Shown piece by piece: positions 32,676-43,174 of a stretch of 64,000 nt of DNA. This DNA is from an uncultured Clostridia bacterium (GTDB taxonomy: Bacteria; Bacillota; Clostridia; Oscillospirales; Oscillospiraceae): positions 62,001-126,000 of the forward strand of contig CAMNAO010000001.1 in assembly GCA_946531435.1 (NCBI GenBank). Reading direction: 5' to 3'. Under the pieces are notes generated by a model that saw only the letters and a program-made list of their open reading frames with translations, had not been told where the DNA came from and made no database searches. A program made the translations under genes and the position numbers. The number at the start of each line of letters is the position of its first letter. The stretch's first letter is position 1.

Positions 32676-33054
32676 GGGCATCGCTCCAATCTGTTTTTTC
32701 CTGGTTCTTCACGGAGCTCTATGATACGAAAGTGCAGAGTTGCCTTGCCTTCTCCCGGAGGAGAAGGCGGCTTGCCCCGATCTGACGCGTGAGCAAGCCG
32801 GATGAGGAGGAAGAGATAAACCTTCTTAATAATGCACAGAGGTCAAGCTTCCCACCTCATCCGTCACGGCGCTTGCGGGGGACGCGCCGCGACACCTTCC
32901 CCTCCCAGGGGAAGACTGTTGTGCACCGTCCCTTTTCTTTAGCTCATTGAAGTCTCGTAATGATCCTTTTTCTTGATGATAGACCGAGAGCACAGGACTT
33001 GTCAAGTAAAAAAGAAAAGCCGCCATCCCAAAGGGATTGACGGCTCTTTCTTTC
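32676..33054. repeat. Intergenic region with an inverted pair of REP-like elements
   Basis: No gene is visible in this 379-bp stretch. Two copies of a palindromic unit face each other: 32741-32808 starts with GCCTTCTCC-CGGA-GGAGAAGGC (32747-32768) and ends GGATGAGG. About 32850-32914 starts CCTCATCC and ends with CTTCCCC-TCCCA-GGGGAAG (32896-32914). The spacer is about 45 bp. The tRNA terminator occupies the right end. Confidence 0.55.
33018..33045 (-). terminator. Terminator of the tRNA-Leu gene
   Basis: On the minus strand AGCCGTCAATCCC-TTT-GGGATGGCGGCT is followed by TTTCTTTTTT, 10 bp after the tRNA CCA end. Confidence 0.75.
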
Positions 33055-33143
33055 TGGTGCGGGAGATGGGACTTGAACCCACACGTCTATGGTGGAACAC
33101 AGGCACCTCAAGCCTGCCTGTCTGCCTATTCCAGCACTCCCGC
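33055..33143 (-). tRNA. tRNA-Leu (anticodon GAG)
   Basis: The minus strand folds as a class II tRNA: acceptor GCGGGAG paired with CTCCCGC, an anticodon loop TTGAGGT within CAGGC/GCCTG giving GAG, a long variable arm and the T-arm TGGG-TTCAAGT-CCCA. CCA is encoded at 33055-33057. The anticodon reads CUC and CUU leucine codons. It has its own consensus promoter and terminator, so it is a single-gene unit. Confidence 0.93.
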
Positions 33144-33158
33144 GTTTCAGCAAGAAGT

Positions 33159-33187
33159 ATTATAGTCCGGGCTCCCCAATTTGTCAA
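33159..33187 (-). promoter_or_regulatory. Consensus promoter of tRNA-Leu
   Basis: On the minus strand a perfect TTGACA (33182-33187) and TATAAT (33159-33164) are separated by 17 bp, 15 bp before the tRNA. The perfect match fits a highly expressed stable RNA. Confidence 0.9.
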
Positions 33188-33251
33188 CGATAAATTTTGA
33201 TTTTCAAAAGATTTTCAGGGAATCAGACTGTGGTCTTTCCCGGCGGCGCTT

Positions 33252-33578
33252 TTATTCCCTGTGGAGGGCCAACGTCACACTAAGAAACAGGAGAAGCAGC
33301 AGGATCACGCACTCAAAGGCAGTCACAGCCCGAAAGGCAAAGCGCATGGAGCCATTCTCAACCTCGGTAAGCTTCCAAAGAGGATCTCCCTCATCCTGCA
33401 GCGCTCTTATGCGCCGCAGGACATCCAGCCCCAGTCCGGCAGCCATGACCGCGGCGGCGCACCAGAAGGGATAGGGTGAAAGCAACCGGCCGAGAAGCGT
33501 TGTCAGGCCCCAGGCCGCAGCAGCCGACGCCGCCCAGATTCCCAGGGTTTCCAGAAAGAATCTCAGATGCCGCTTCAT
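33252..33578 (-). CDS. Hypothetical small membrane protein
   Basis: This 108-residue protein has two N-terminal hydrophobic stretches (ETLGIWAASAAAAWGLTTLL and FWCAAAVMAAGLGL), a polar middle and a C-terminal helix (ECVILLLLLFLSVTLAL). I recognise no family. Its ATG at 33578 lies inside the junction with the methyltransferase stop, so the two are co-transcribed. Confidence 0.65.
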   Translation of the reverse strand: MKRHLRFFLETLGIWAASAAAAWGLTTLLGRLLSPYPFWCAAAVMAAGLGLDVLRRIRALQDEGDPLWKLTEVENGSMRFAFRAVTAFECVILLLLLFLSVTLALHRE

Positions 33579-33579
33579 T

Positions 33580-34800
33580 TCACACCACCTGGAAGATATA
33601 GAACTTCAGATAATCCGTCTCCGGCACGCCCCAGAGGATCGGGTGGTCCGCCGCCTGGCGGCCATGGTAGAGCTCCTTGAGCTCCCGGTTGGCGTCCCGC
33701 GCCGCCTCAGCCACCATACGCCGGAAGAGCTCCTCCCCCATAAAATGGGAGCAGCTGCAGGTGGCAAGATAGCCGCCGCGCTCCAAAAGGCCCATGGCCC
33801 GGAGGTTGATCTCCTTATACCCGGCATAGGCACTTTTTACCGTCTGGCTGCTCTTGGTAAAGGCGGGAGGATCCAGAATAATCAGATCATAGGCTCCACG
33901 GCGGGGCTTTTCCGGTCCGGAGAGCAGGTCAAACACGTCAGACTTTACAAAGTCGATCCTGTCCTCCAAACCGTTCAACACGGCGTTCTTTTCCGCCTGC
34001 CGAAGGGCGGTCTCTGAGATATCCACCGCAGTGACTTTTTCCGCACCGCCCTTGGCGGCGTGGACGGCAAAGGCCCCGGTATGGGTAAAGCAATCCAGGA
34101 CCCTGAGGCCGTGGCTGAGCTCCATGACCGCCCGTCGATTGGGACGCTGATCGAGGAAATACCCGGTCTTCTGCCCCTCAATATAGTCCACCTCAAATTG
34201 GACGCCGTTTTCCCGGATGATGATCCGTCCATTTCCTTCGGTAAGGTCAGCCCCCAAATAATAACCCTTCTCCTGGGGCAGTCCCTCCTTTAGGCGGAGG
34301 GCGATTTCGTTGCGCTCATAGAGATGATGAATGTGGGCTCCTTCATCCCGCAAAGCCTCCAGGAGATCTTCATAGAGCTCCGCTTTGATGTTCTCCATCC
34401 CCAGGCAAGCCACTTCAGTAACCAGCACATCCTCGTACCGGTCCACCGTCAGGCCCGGCAGGCCGTCCGCCTCGCCAAAAACAAGGCGGCAGGAGGCAAA
34501 TTCCTCCCCCATGACCTGCTTGCGGGCATGCACCGCCCATTGAATCCGTCGACGAAAGAACTCCCGATCGGGACGATCATTGCCGTTGCGGCTCAATACC
34601 CGTACCCGAATCAGAGAGCGGCTGTTATAAAACCCAACACCCAGCCATTTCCCGGCCTGAGAATAGACGTCTGTCAGCACGCCATCCCTGCAGTCTGTTT
34701 CCTTTGTTACCTCACCTGCATAGACCCAGGGGTGACCGCTGCGGAGGCTCTTCTCTCCTCTTTGCGTTATGTTAACCTTTTGATACTCTCTATCCTTCAT
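33580..34800 (-). CDS. Class I SAM-dependent rRNA methyltransferase (RlmI/RlmK-like, PUA domain)
   Basis: This 406-residue protein has an N-terminal PUA domain (HPWVYAGEVTKETDCRDG) and a C-terminal methyltransferase with VLDCFTHTGAFAVHAAKGGAEKV as the SAM motif and LIILDPPAFTKS as motif IV. By family it methylates cytosine C5 in 23S rRNA; the exact site is uncertain. The ATG at 34800 has GAGG 6 nt upstream; the longer frame to 34986 overlaps ftsZ and is rejected. Confidence 0.88.
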   Translation of the reverse strand: MKDREYQKVNITQRGEKSLRSGHPWVYAGEVTKETDCRDGVLTDVYSQAGKWLGVGFYNSRSLIRVRVLSRNGNDRPDREFFRRRIQWAVHARKQVMGEEFASCRLVFGEADGLPGLTVDRYEDVLVTEVACLGMENIKAELYEDLLEALRDEGAHIHHLYERNEIALRLKEGLPQEKGYYLGADLTEGNGRIIIRENGVQFEVDYIEGQKTGYFLDQRPNRRAVMELSHGLRVLDCFTHTGAFAVHAAKGGAEKVTAVDISETALRQAEKNAVLNGLEDRIDFVKSDVFDLLSGPEKPRRGAYDLIILDPPAFTKSSQTVKSAYAGYKEINLRAMGLLERGGYLATCSCSHFMGEELFRRMVAEAARDANRELKELYHGRQAADHPILWGVPETDYLKFYIFQVV

Positions 34801-34821
34801 TGTAAACCTCAACCACGAAAA

Positions 34822-34852
34822 CGAGAGGGCTGTCCAACAGGCAGCCCTCTCG
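34822..34852 (-). terminator. Terminator of ftsZ
   Basis: On the minus strand CGAGAGGGCTG-N9-CAGCCCTCTCG is followed by TTTTCGT, 16 bp after the ftsZ stop. It separates ftsZ from the methyltransferase gene. Confidence 0.8.
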
Positions 34853-34867
34853 CTGATTCCATTGTGT

Positions 34868-36070
<1,203 letters not shown>

Positions 36071-36109
36071 GGAAACTCCTCCTGTGCTATATGTTTTTAC
36101 GCACGCCCC

Positions 36110-36132
36110 GGTAGGGACCGCGGTCTCTTACC
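36110..36132. promoter_or_regulatory. Imperfect palindrome in the ftsZ leader
   Basis: GGTAGGGACC-GC-GGTCTCTTACC is a near-palindrome of 23 bp between the ftsZ promoter and its start. It could be an operator or a leader stem-loop; it has no U-tract. Confidence 0.4.
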
Positions 36133-36163
36133 TCAATCATAAAGTAAGCATACGATTGAATGT

Positions 36164-36192
36164 ATTTTATAACGCAATTTGGATTTGGTCAA
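36164..36192 (-). promoter_or_regulatory. Internal promoter of ftsZ
   Basis: On the minus strand TTGACC (36187-36192), 17 bp, TAAAAT (36164-36169), in the 171-bp gap between ftsQ and ftsZ. It would let FtsZ be made independently of the dcw operon. Confidence 0.75.
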
Positions 36193-36241
36193 TACCATTC
36201 ATGGATTTTTGAAAACTTTTTTATGTCTACCGATATCACAC

Positions 36242-36997
36242 TTATTTGCGCAGATAATGCACTTCTCCATCGGCACCGAAGGAGACGATTCCCTCCGTTT
36301 CGGGATCCAGCATGTCCGCCACTTCCTTCAGGAGCTGCAGCTTCCGGGAGGCCTCTTCCCCGCTTTTCAGTTCGACGGTGATCCGCTTTCCATAGGTCAG
36401 CAGAAGATTGCCGGGATCTTCGACGGAGATGGCTGTGATCTCGCCCTCCAGCCCCGCTTCATCGACGGCATTCAGCACCATCGTAAGGCGGCTCAGCCTG
36501 GTCTCATCCTGTGCTTCAACCGTTATGATGTCTCCTATGGTTCCGTTTATTCCGTTAAGGCCTGAAATCACCACACAGTCCGCAGCCTTCTCTCCGGTCC
36601 CGTACTCCAGAAGACGGCAGTTTTTATCCAGGATCCACCAGTCCCCGCCGACTCTGACCGCAGCCATGGGATAGCGCTCCGTGACAGAGACCACGATACG
36701 GTTTGGGTAGTATAACGTCACCCTGGCTGTATCCACATAGGACAGCTTATGGACAATGTTGCTCTCCGTCCTGCCCCGGCTTACAGAGAGCATGGCGCTC
36801 CCCACCCGCAGACCGGCAGCCTCCAGAATGGTCTCGTCGGAATAGCGCTCGTTCCCGCGGATCTCCACCGAAGAGACCCGGAAGAAGATCAGCGAGCCCA
36901 GGCCCACTGCGAACACCGTCAGAAGGACAGCCAGCAGTACATAGCGCAGGGGCAGCCCGGTCCCGGAGCCTTTTTTCTTTTTTGTTCCTTCCGCCAT
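36242..36997 (-). CDS. ftsQ: Cell division protein FtsQ/DivIB
   Basis: This 251-residue bitopic protein has a basic N-terminus (MAEGTKKKKG), a transmembrane helix at about 22-42 and a POTRA domain starting FFRVSSVEIRGNERYSDETIL. The beta domain follows with IVVSVTERYPMAAVRVGGDWWILD. It links FtsL and DivIC to the septal synthases. The ATG at 36997 has GGAGG 7 nt upstream. It sits between murA and ftsZ, as often in clostridia. Confidence 0.9.
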   Translation of the reverse strand: MAEGTKKKKGSGTGLPLRYVLLAVLLTVFAVGLGSLIFFRVSSVEIRGNERYSDETILEAAGLRVGSAMLSVSRGRTESNIVHKLSYVDTARVTLYYPNRIVVSVTERYPMAAVRVGGDWWILDKNCRLLEYGTGEKAADCVVISGLNGINGTIGDIITVEAQDETRLSRLTMVLNAVDEAGLEGEITAISVEDPGNLLLTYGKRITVELKSGEEASRKLQLLKEVADMLDPETEGIVSFGADGEVHYLRK

Positions 36998-37021
36998 GGT
37001 CCCGCCTCCCTGCATCTTTCT

Positions 37022-38275
37022 TTATTCTTCCACTCTCTCCGCTTCCGCGCCCAAATCCCGAAGGGTCCGGGCCAGATCCTCATATCCGCGGTCCACATAA
37101 TCGAGGCCCGCAATGCGGCTTTCCCCTTCCGCAGCCAGAGCAGCCACGGCAAGAGCCGCGCCGCCGCGAAGATCATGGGCAGTCATCTCCGCGCCATAGA
37201 GCGGTCTATGTCCTATAATGACCGCCGTTCTGCCTTCCGTCCGAATGTCCGCACCCATGCGGCAAAGCTCAGACGCGTGGTGAAAACGGCTCTCAAAGAT
37301 GTTCTCCACAAAAACCGAAATCCCCTCCGCCCGCAGGCAGGCCGCCATCATCGGCGGCTGTGCATCGGTAGGGAAACCGGGATACGGCTCTGTCAGCACA
37401 GGTCCCGGAGCCTTCAGGCGTTCAGCCCGGATCCGGATGCTGTCTCCCTCGACGCCGATCCGGGCGCCCATTTGACTCAGGACGGAAAGCACCGACCCCA
37501 AATGCTCGGGGCACACCCGAAGGAGCCTCACCTCTCCCCCTGCAGAGGCAGCGGCGGAAAGGCAGGTGGCCGCAGCAATGCGGTCCGGCCATACCCGATG
37601 TACCGTGTTCCCGGCCCTGCCCCGTCCCTCCACGGTAATGAGGGCGGTGCCTGCGCCGGATACCGGAAAGCCCATGGCTTTCAAAAACTCCGCAAGCTCC
37701 ACGATTTCCGGCTCCCGGGCGGCATTGATGATGGTGGTTTTGCCCATTGCCCCCGCGGCAGCCAGCATGGTGTTCTCCGTCGCGCCGACACTGGGGAAGC
37801 GAAGGTAAACCTTCCCGCCCTTCAGACGGGATGCCCGCACGGTGATGCAGCCTCCCCGCTCCTCTACCTCAGCACCCAGAGCCCTCATGGCGCCGAGGTG
37901 CAGATCCACAGGGCGCGGTCCCAGTTCACAGCCGCCGGGAAGGGAGAGGGTCACCTCCCCTGTCCGGGCCAGAAGAGGTCCGAGAAAGATCACGCTGGAT
38001 CGCATCTTCTGCATCAGCCCCGAGGGGATCTCAGACCGGCTGAGGCCGGCGCCGCTGACAAGGACCCGATCCTCCTGGCGTTTCGCTCGACAGCCCAGCT
38101 CCCGAAGGATCTGCATTGCCGCGTCAATATCGCTGAGGCGGGGACAGCCCACGATCTCACTCTCTCCCTCTGCCAGAAGAGAGGCCGCCAGAATCGGCAG
38201 AGCGCCGTTCTTGGAGCCCTGGATCCAGGTCTCACCCTTTAGTCTGTTTCCGCCCCTGATTCTGAGGATACCCAT
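37022..38275 (-). CDS. murA: UDP-N-acetylglucosamine 1-carboxyvinyltransferase MurA
   Basis: This 417-residue enzyme starts peptidoglycan synthesis by transferring enolpyruvate to UDP-GlcNAc. The catalytic Cys is in LPGGCELGPRPVDLH, with the SKNGALPILAASL start and FPTDAQPP. The fosfomycin-target Cys is present, so the family mechanism is retained. The segment DLRGGAALAVA replaces the usual DLRASAAL, a minor oddity. ATG at 38275; an alternative at 38290 has an equally weak ribosome-binding site. Confidence 0.93.
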   Translation of the reverse strand: MGILRIRGGNRLKGETWIQGSKNGALPILAASLLAEGESEIVGCPRLSDIDAAMQILRELGCRAKRQEDRVLVSGAGLSRSEIPSGLMQKMRSSVIFLGPLLARTGEVTLSLPGGCELGPRPVDLHLGAMRALGAEVEERGGCITVRASRLKGGKVYLRFPSVGATENTMLAAAGAMGKTTIINAAREPEIVELAEFLKAMGFPVSGAGTALITVEGRGRAGNTVHRVWPDRIAAATCLSAAASAGGEVRLLRVCPEHLGSVLSVLSQMGARIGVEGDSIRIRAERLKAPGPVLTEPYPGFPTDAQPPMMAACLRAEGISVFVENIFESRFHHASELCRMGADIRTEGRTAVIIGHRPLYGAEMTAHDLRGGAALAVAALAAEGESRIAGLDYVDRGYEDLARTLRDLGAEAERVEE

Positions 38276-38334
38276 ATCATTCCCCCGCATCCCTGAAGAT
38301 TACGGGTCATCCTATGCGGGTTTCCTCAGTTTGG

Positions 38335-39447
38335 TCAGTTCTGGAGAAGCGCCTCGGCAATTTCGCAGATCTTTCCCGCTGAATCCTTGACGGACATAGA
38401 GGCCGCCGCCCGTTCCATACGGACAAGGCGCATCCGATCCCCCACAAGATCCCGGGTCAGTTCAAAAAGGTCACGGCCGGAGGTCACGCTCTCCTCCCGC
38501 ACAATAGCGGCGCCGGTCTCTTCCAGGCGGCGGGCATTCTTCCGCTGATGATCGTTGGTCACATTGGGCGAGGGTACGATGACGGAGGCGCGGCCCAGCG
38601 CGGTGATCTCCGCCAGGGTGGATGCCCCGGCGCGGCAGAGCACCAGATCCGCCGCCGTCATGACAAGGCCCATATCTCTGATATAGGGGCGTACATCCGT
38701 ATAGGGAGACTCATGCTCCGGCACTCTGGCCTTGAAAGCATTGGCATAGTCCTCTCCCCCGCCGGTTGCGTGAATAAGGTAGAAAAAGCCGCTGCTGGCA
38801 ACAAGGCGGACGAACTCCTCCATATAGCCGTTCATTTTCTCGGCCCCCAGAGAGCCCCAGAAGGAGACCACCAGCGGCTTGTCCGTAAGGCCCAGGCGCT
38901 GCTTCGCCATATCCCGGGTCACGCTGTCAAAATCACCGCGCACCGGCGTTCCCGTGTAAATCAGCTTCTCGGCGCGTTTGTAGACCGAATCCTTATCCGG
39001 GAAGGAGAGCAGGATCCGATCCACCGTGCCCTCCAAAAGCTTCGTTGTCAGTCCCGGAACGGCGTTGGACTCGTGGATCAGAGTAGGGATTCCCCTTCTG
39101 TGGGCCGCCCGCAGAACCGGGTAACAGACATAGCCTCCGGTTCCGATGACAAGATCCGGCTTGAAGCGGCGAATGATTTTGCCCGCTGTAATGGTAGCGG
39201 TCAGCAGCTTCCAAAGGGTCGCAAGGTTCTGTCCAAGGCCGCGAAGGCTGAATTCCCGGCTGAGGCCGGTGATGTTCAGATTCTCCAGAGGGTAGCCCTC
39301 GGCAGGGATCAGGGTCCGTTCCATGATCCTTCCGCTGCCGATAAACAGGATCTCCGATCCCGGCCACTTTTTTCTCACTCTTTCGGCAATGGCCAGGGCC
39401 GGATTGATATGGCCCGCGGTGCCCCCGCAGGCAAAAATGACACGCAT
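38335..39447 (-). CDS. murG: UDP-GlcNAc:lipid I transferase MurG
   Basis: This 370-residue glycosyltransferase makes lipid II. Family signatures are the N-terminal GGTAGHINPALAIAERV loop, IGTGGYVCYPVLRAA and the C-terminal CRAGASTLAEITALG. The ATG at 39447 has GGAAG 7 nt upstream. It follows ftsW in the dcw order. Confidence 0.95.
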   Translation of the reverse strand: MRVIFACGGTAGHINPALAIAERVRKKWPGSEILFIGSGRIMERTLIPAEGYPLENLNITGLSREFSLRGLGQNLATLWKLLTATITAGKIIRRFKPDLVIGTGGYVCYPVLRAAHRRGIPTLIHESNAVPGLTTKLLEGTVDRILLSFPDKDSVYKRAEKLIYTGTPVRGDFDSVTRDMAKQRLGLTDKPLVVSFWGSLGAEKMNGYMEEFVRLVASSGFFYLIHATGGGEDYANAFKARVPEHESPYTDVRPYIRDMGLVMTAADLVLCRAGASTLAEITALGRASVIVPSPNVTNDHQRKNARRLEETGAAIVREESVTSGRDLFELTRDLVGDRMRLVRMERAAASMSVKDSAGKICEIAEALLQN

Positions 39448-39489
39448 GACAACACTTCCGATCTCAGGGAATAAAGGAAAACAAAAGCT

Positions 39490-40677
39490 TCACTCCTCCG
39501 GCGCGCCGGGAATATCCCGGGAGGCCGCAAGAATGATGCCCATTTCTACAAGCTGGAGCCAGAGGGCGGAGCCCCCATAGCTGAAGAACGGCAGGGAGAT
39601 GCCGGTGCAGGGGATGAGATTCGTGACCACCGCCACATTCAGAAAGACCTGCAGCGCCAGAAGGGTACTGATCCCCGCCACCACAAGGCAGCTGAACCGA
39701 TCCCGGCAATGAACGGCGATCCAGTATCCCCGCAGAATGAGGAGCGCAAACAGGATCAGGATCAGTGACGCGCCGAGAAAGCCCAATTCCTCACAGACAA
39801 CGGAGAAGATAAAATCGTTGTGCTCCTCCGGCAGGTATAACAGCTTCTGCCTTCCCTGCCCCAGTCCCAGACCCAGAACGCCGCCGGACCCGATGGCATA
39901 GAGGGACTGAATGATCTGATATCCCTCATCCGAGGTGTAGGCAAAGGGATCCAGCCAGGCGTTGATGCGGTCCGAAGCGTAACCCAGCCGGCCGATGACC
40001 ACATAGAGGGCCAGGGCTGCGGCAACGCCCAGGGCGGCAAAATAGATGAAGCGTGTGCCGCCCAAAAACATCATCACCGCGCCGATGGCAAGGATAATGA
40101 CGGTAGCTGACAGATGGGGCTCCCCATAGAGGAGCAGGGCGATGACGCCCAGGATCAGGGCAAAGGGCAGCACGCCCAGCCGAAAAGTCCTCATCTCCCC
40201 TCTGAGGGAGCAGGACATGGAGGCAAAGGAGAGGATCACCGCCAGCTTACAAAGCTCCGAGGGCTGAAAGGTGGTAATACCCAGGCTCAGCCATCTTCTG
40301 GCGCCGTTCTCCTTGACGCCGACAAGCAGCACCAGCACAAGGAGCACAACGGAGGCCCCGAGAATCGGGAGGGACCAGCGGGCGTATCGCTTCAGCGGGA
40401 TCCGGGAAACCAGCAGCATAAGGACGACGCCCGTCAGCGCAAAAACACCCTGCCGCAGGAAAAAGTAAACGGGGGACCGCCCCATATAGTAGGCCCGGGC
40501 ATAGCTGGCGGAGAGGACCATCAACACCCCCAGGGACAGAATGATCAGAGTCAACAGCAGCATGGGGCGATCCATCTGACGCCTTCCCTCCGGGCGATAA
40601 TCCCGGAGGCGGTTTTCCGGCTCCCGCCGGTTTTCTCCGTATGTGATGGTTCTTCCCGTTCCTACCGCCTCATTCAA
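39490..40677 (-). CDS. ftsW: SEDS peptidoglycan polymerase FtsW (or SpoVE)
   Basis: This 395-residue SEDS protein has about ten membrane helices from residue 37. Conserved parts are VGVKENGARRWLSLG, GEPHLSATVI, the YQIIQSLYAIGSGG loop and the PCTGISLPFFSYGGSAL end. It polymerises glycan strands with the adjacent PBP. The best start is TTG at 40677, with AAAGGAGG 10 nt upstream right after mraY; ATG at 40575 would remove a 34-residue hydrophilic extension. FtsW and the sporulation paralogue SpoVE cannot be separated from this sequence alone. Confidence 0.92.
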   Translation of the reverse strand: MNEAVGTGRTITYGENRREPENRLRDYRPEGRRQMDRPMLLLTLIILSLGVLMVLSASYARAYYMGRSPVYFFLRQGVFALTGVVLMLLVSRIPLKRYARWSLPILGASVVLLVLVLLVGVKENGARRWLSLGITTFQPSELCKLAVILSFASMSCSLRGEMRTFRLGVLPFALILGVIALLLYGEPHLSATVIILAIGAVMMFLGGTRFIYFAALGVAAALALYVVIGRLGYASDRINAWLDPFAYTSDEGYQIIQSLYAIGSGGVLGLGLGQGRQKLLYLPEEHNDFIFSVVCEELGFLGASLILILFALLILRGYWIAVHCRDRFSCLVVAGISTLLALQVFLNVAVVTNLIPCTGISLPFFSYGGSALWLQLVEMGIILAASRDIPGAPEE

Positions 40678-40701
40678 TCAGGGGCCGCCTCCTTTATAGA
40701 T

Positions 40702-41688
40702 TCACAGGCTCAGTTTCGCCCCCCACCAGGCGAGGAGAGCGAAAAGGGCCGAAACAGTCGAAAACACCGTAAAGATTTTAAGCTCGCTCCATCCGCACAT
40801 CTCGAAGTGATGATGGATGGGCGCCATTTTGAAAACACGCTTTCCGTGGGTCAGCTTGAAATAGCTGACCTGAATGATATCCGACATGGTCTCGCAGATA
40901 TACACAAAGCACATGGGGACCAGGAGCAGCGGATAGTCCAGCGCCAGGGCCAGGGCACAGATCATCCAGCCCAAAAAGAGGGAGCCGGTATCGCCCATGA
41001 AGCACTTGGCCGGGTGGAAATTGTAGACAAGGAATCCCAGCATGGCACCCAGGAGAGCGGCGGCGATCACACCGACGCCGGGCTTTTGCATGAGGAGAGC
41101 CACAACGATATAGCTTACCTCAATGGGGATCGAAACGCCCGTGGCCAGGCCGTCCACACCGTCGGTGATGTTGACCGCGTTGACGCAGCCCGTGATGATG
41201 AACATGCCAAGAAGGGAATAGAGCACCGGATGAAGAGTAATGGTGGCTTTGGTAAAGGGGATCCGAAGGACATTGTCCATGTGTCCGTTGGCCCGCATGG
41301 CCAGGAGGAAGATGGCGGAGACCACCATCTGCAAGAAGAGCTTCTGCCAGCCGCCGAGGCCCTTGTTGCGGTGATTTTTCAGCTTCTCATAATCATCAAA
41401 GAAGCCCACGGAGGCAAAGAGGATGCCGAAGATAAGCACATAAAGAGTGCTGAGATCGCCCTTGCGGATGTCATTCCAGTTGGCGGCAAGGCTCACCAGA
41501 AGGACGGCGGCAATGAACATCAGTCCGCCCAGGGTGGGTGTGCCCGCCTTGCCGGCGTGCCAGGTGGGGCCATCCTCCCGGATCATCTGCCCGGCCTTGA
41601 TGCGGCCCAGGTAGGGCACCAGAAAATGCCCGATGAATACAGTGACGCCAAAAGCGCTGAGAAGCGCGACAGCCAAACGCAAGGTCAT
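40702..41688 (-). CDS. mraY: Phospho-MurNAc-pentapeptide translocase MraY
   Basis: This 328-residue, ten-helix enzyme makes lipid I. GTPTLGGLMF, SVGFFDDYEKL, NITDGVDGLATG and the MAPIHHHFEMCGWSE active-site loop are all visible. Its ATG at 41688 overlaps the murE stop by 4 nt. murD, which usually follows, is absent. Confidence 0.96.
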   Translation of the reverse strand: MTLRLAVALLSAFGVTVFIGHFLVPYLGRIKAGQMIREDGPTWHAGKAGTPTLGGLMFIAAVLLVSLAANWNDIRKGDLSTLYVLIFGILFASVGFFDDYEKLKNHRNKGLGGWQKLFLQMVVSAIFLLAMRANGHMDNVLRIPFTKATITLHPVLYSLLGMFIITGCVNAVNITDGVDGLATGVSIPIEVSYIVVALLMQKPGVGVIAAALLGAMLGFLVYNFHPAKCFMGDTGSLFLGWMICALALALDYPLLLVPMCFVYICETMSDIIQVSYFKLTHGKRVFKMAPIHHHFEMCGWSELKIFTVFSTVSALFALLAWWGAKLSL

Positions 41689-43157
41689 ATTTCCATCCTC
41701 GTTTCTTTTCTTTCTTTCATCTTCTGAAGGAGCTCGGCCACAATGATTCTCTCATCGAAAGGCGTTTTTACATGATCGATCTCCTGATAGGTCTCATGAC
41801 CCTTGCCCGCCAGCAGGATCACATCGTCCTTTCTCCCTTCCCTCAGGGCATAGGCGATGGCCTCCCGCCGGTTTTCGATCACCACCCGCGGAGTATCCGA
41901 GCCCTCCAGGCCCGGAAGGATCTCCCGAATGATCTCCATGGGCTCCTCTGTTCTGGGGTTATCAGAGGTGACGATCACCAGGTCCGACAGCCTGGCGGCG
42001 ATCTCTCCCATCAAGGGGCGTTTCTTTCGGTCCCGGTCTCCGCCGCAGCCGAAGAGGGTGATCACTCTCCCACGGGCATAGCCACGGACGGTCTTCAAAA
42101 TGTTCTCCAGGGCATCGGGCGTATGGGCGTAATCGATCATCACCGTGTAGTCCCGGTCGGTGGGCACCAGCTCGGCGCGGCCCATAACGCCATGACACGC
42201 GGCAAGCGCTTTTGCAGCCTCCTCAAGATCGATTCCCAGGCTCACAAGGATCCCCAGGGTTGTAAGGGCGTTGTACACCGAGAATTCACCGGGAATTCCC
42301 AGGGTCACGGGAACCCGCTTTTCTCCCATGCACACATCAAAAGAGACATGATCGCTTGCAAGTCGGATCCCGAAGGCTCTAAGGTCCCCCCCGGCCTTGA
42401 CGGCCGTCCGCAAAACCGGGCAGGATGCTTCCGCGGCCATTTTCCCGGCCCAGGGGTCGTCAGCATTGATGACAGCCCTGCCGCACTGCCGGAAGAGAAG
42501 GGATTTACAGCGGGCGTACTCCTCCATGGTCTCGTGGAAATCCAGGTGGTCTTCCGTCAGGTTGGTAAAGGCGCCCACCGCAAAGGGGACCCCCGACACC
42601 CGGTCCAATACCAGGGCGTGGGAGCTGACCTCCATAACCACCGCTTTGCAGCCTTCATCCGCCATCCGGCGAAAGATTTCCATGAGGTCTCTGGATTCCG
42701 GGGTGGTGCGGCTGCTGGCCAGCACCTTCTCCCCCACCAGGATGGCATTGGTGCCGATGAGGCCCACCTTGATCCCCCGAGTCTTTTCCAGGGCCGTCTT
42801 AACAAGATTCGTCACCGTGGTCTTGCCGTTGGTGCCGGTGACGCCGATAACCGTCATCTCCTTCGCCGGGAAGCCGAAAAACCGCGCGGAAACCAGAGCG
42901 AGGACGCGCCGGGTATCCTTCGTCACAACGGCGGGGATCCCCTCTTTATCCAAATGGCTGCACAAAACGGCGGCAGCGCCTTTTTCCAGGGCGGAGCCGA
43001 TATAGCGGTGGCCGTCGCTTTGAAAGCCCTCTACCGCCACAAACAGATCCCCCGGCTTGACCAGACGGGAATCATAGGCAATTCCCGTGATCTGGGTATC
43101 AGGATCCGCAAAGAGCCCTTCCACAGGAAGGTCAGAAATCAATTCACCAAGGCGCAT
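41685..43157 (-). CDS. murE: UDP-MurNAc-tripeptide synthetase MurE (meso-DAP type)
   Basis: This 490-residue Mur ligase has the P-loop GVTGTNGKTTVTNL and, in its C-terminal domain, TSDNPRTEEP. The DNPR signature indicates addition of meso-diaminopimelate rather than lysine. ATG at 43157 has GGAG 8 nt upstream; an in-frame TTG at 43178 is rejected. The start is 17 nt after the PBP stop. Confidence 0.95.
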   Translation of the reverse strand: MRLGELISDLPVEGLFADPDTQITGIAYDSRLVKPGDLFVAVEGFQSDGHRYIGSALEKGAAAVLCSHLDKEGIPAVVTKDTRRVLALVSARFFGFPAKEMTVIGVTGTNGKTTVTNLVKTALEKTRGIKVGLIGTNAILVGEKVLASSRTTPESRDLMEIFRRMADEGCKAVVMEVSSHALVLDRVSGVPFAVGAFTNLTEDHLDFHETMEEYARCKSLLFRQCGRAVINADDPWAGKMAAEASCPVLRTAVKAGGDLRAFGIRLASDHVSFDVCMGEKRVPVTLGIPGEFSVYNALTTLGILVSLGIDLEEAAKALAACHGVMGRAELVPTDRDYTVMIDYAHTPDALENILKTVRGYARGRVITLFGCGGDRDRKKRPLMGEIAARLSDLVIVTSDNPRTEEPMEIIREILPGLEGSDTPRVVIENRREAIAYALREGRKDDVILLAGKGHETYQEIDHVKTPFDERIIVAELLQKMKERKETRMEI

Positions 43158-43174
43158 AGCCTTCTCTCCCATTC

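Noticed and set aside
32741..33143. tRNA-Leu region as an integration site (att) of a mobile element
   Set aside because: No integrase and no direct repeat of the tRNA 3' end is seen; the flanking repeats are REP-like palindromes.
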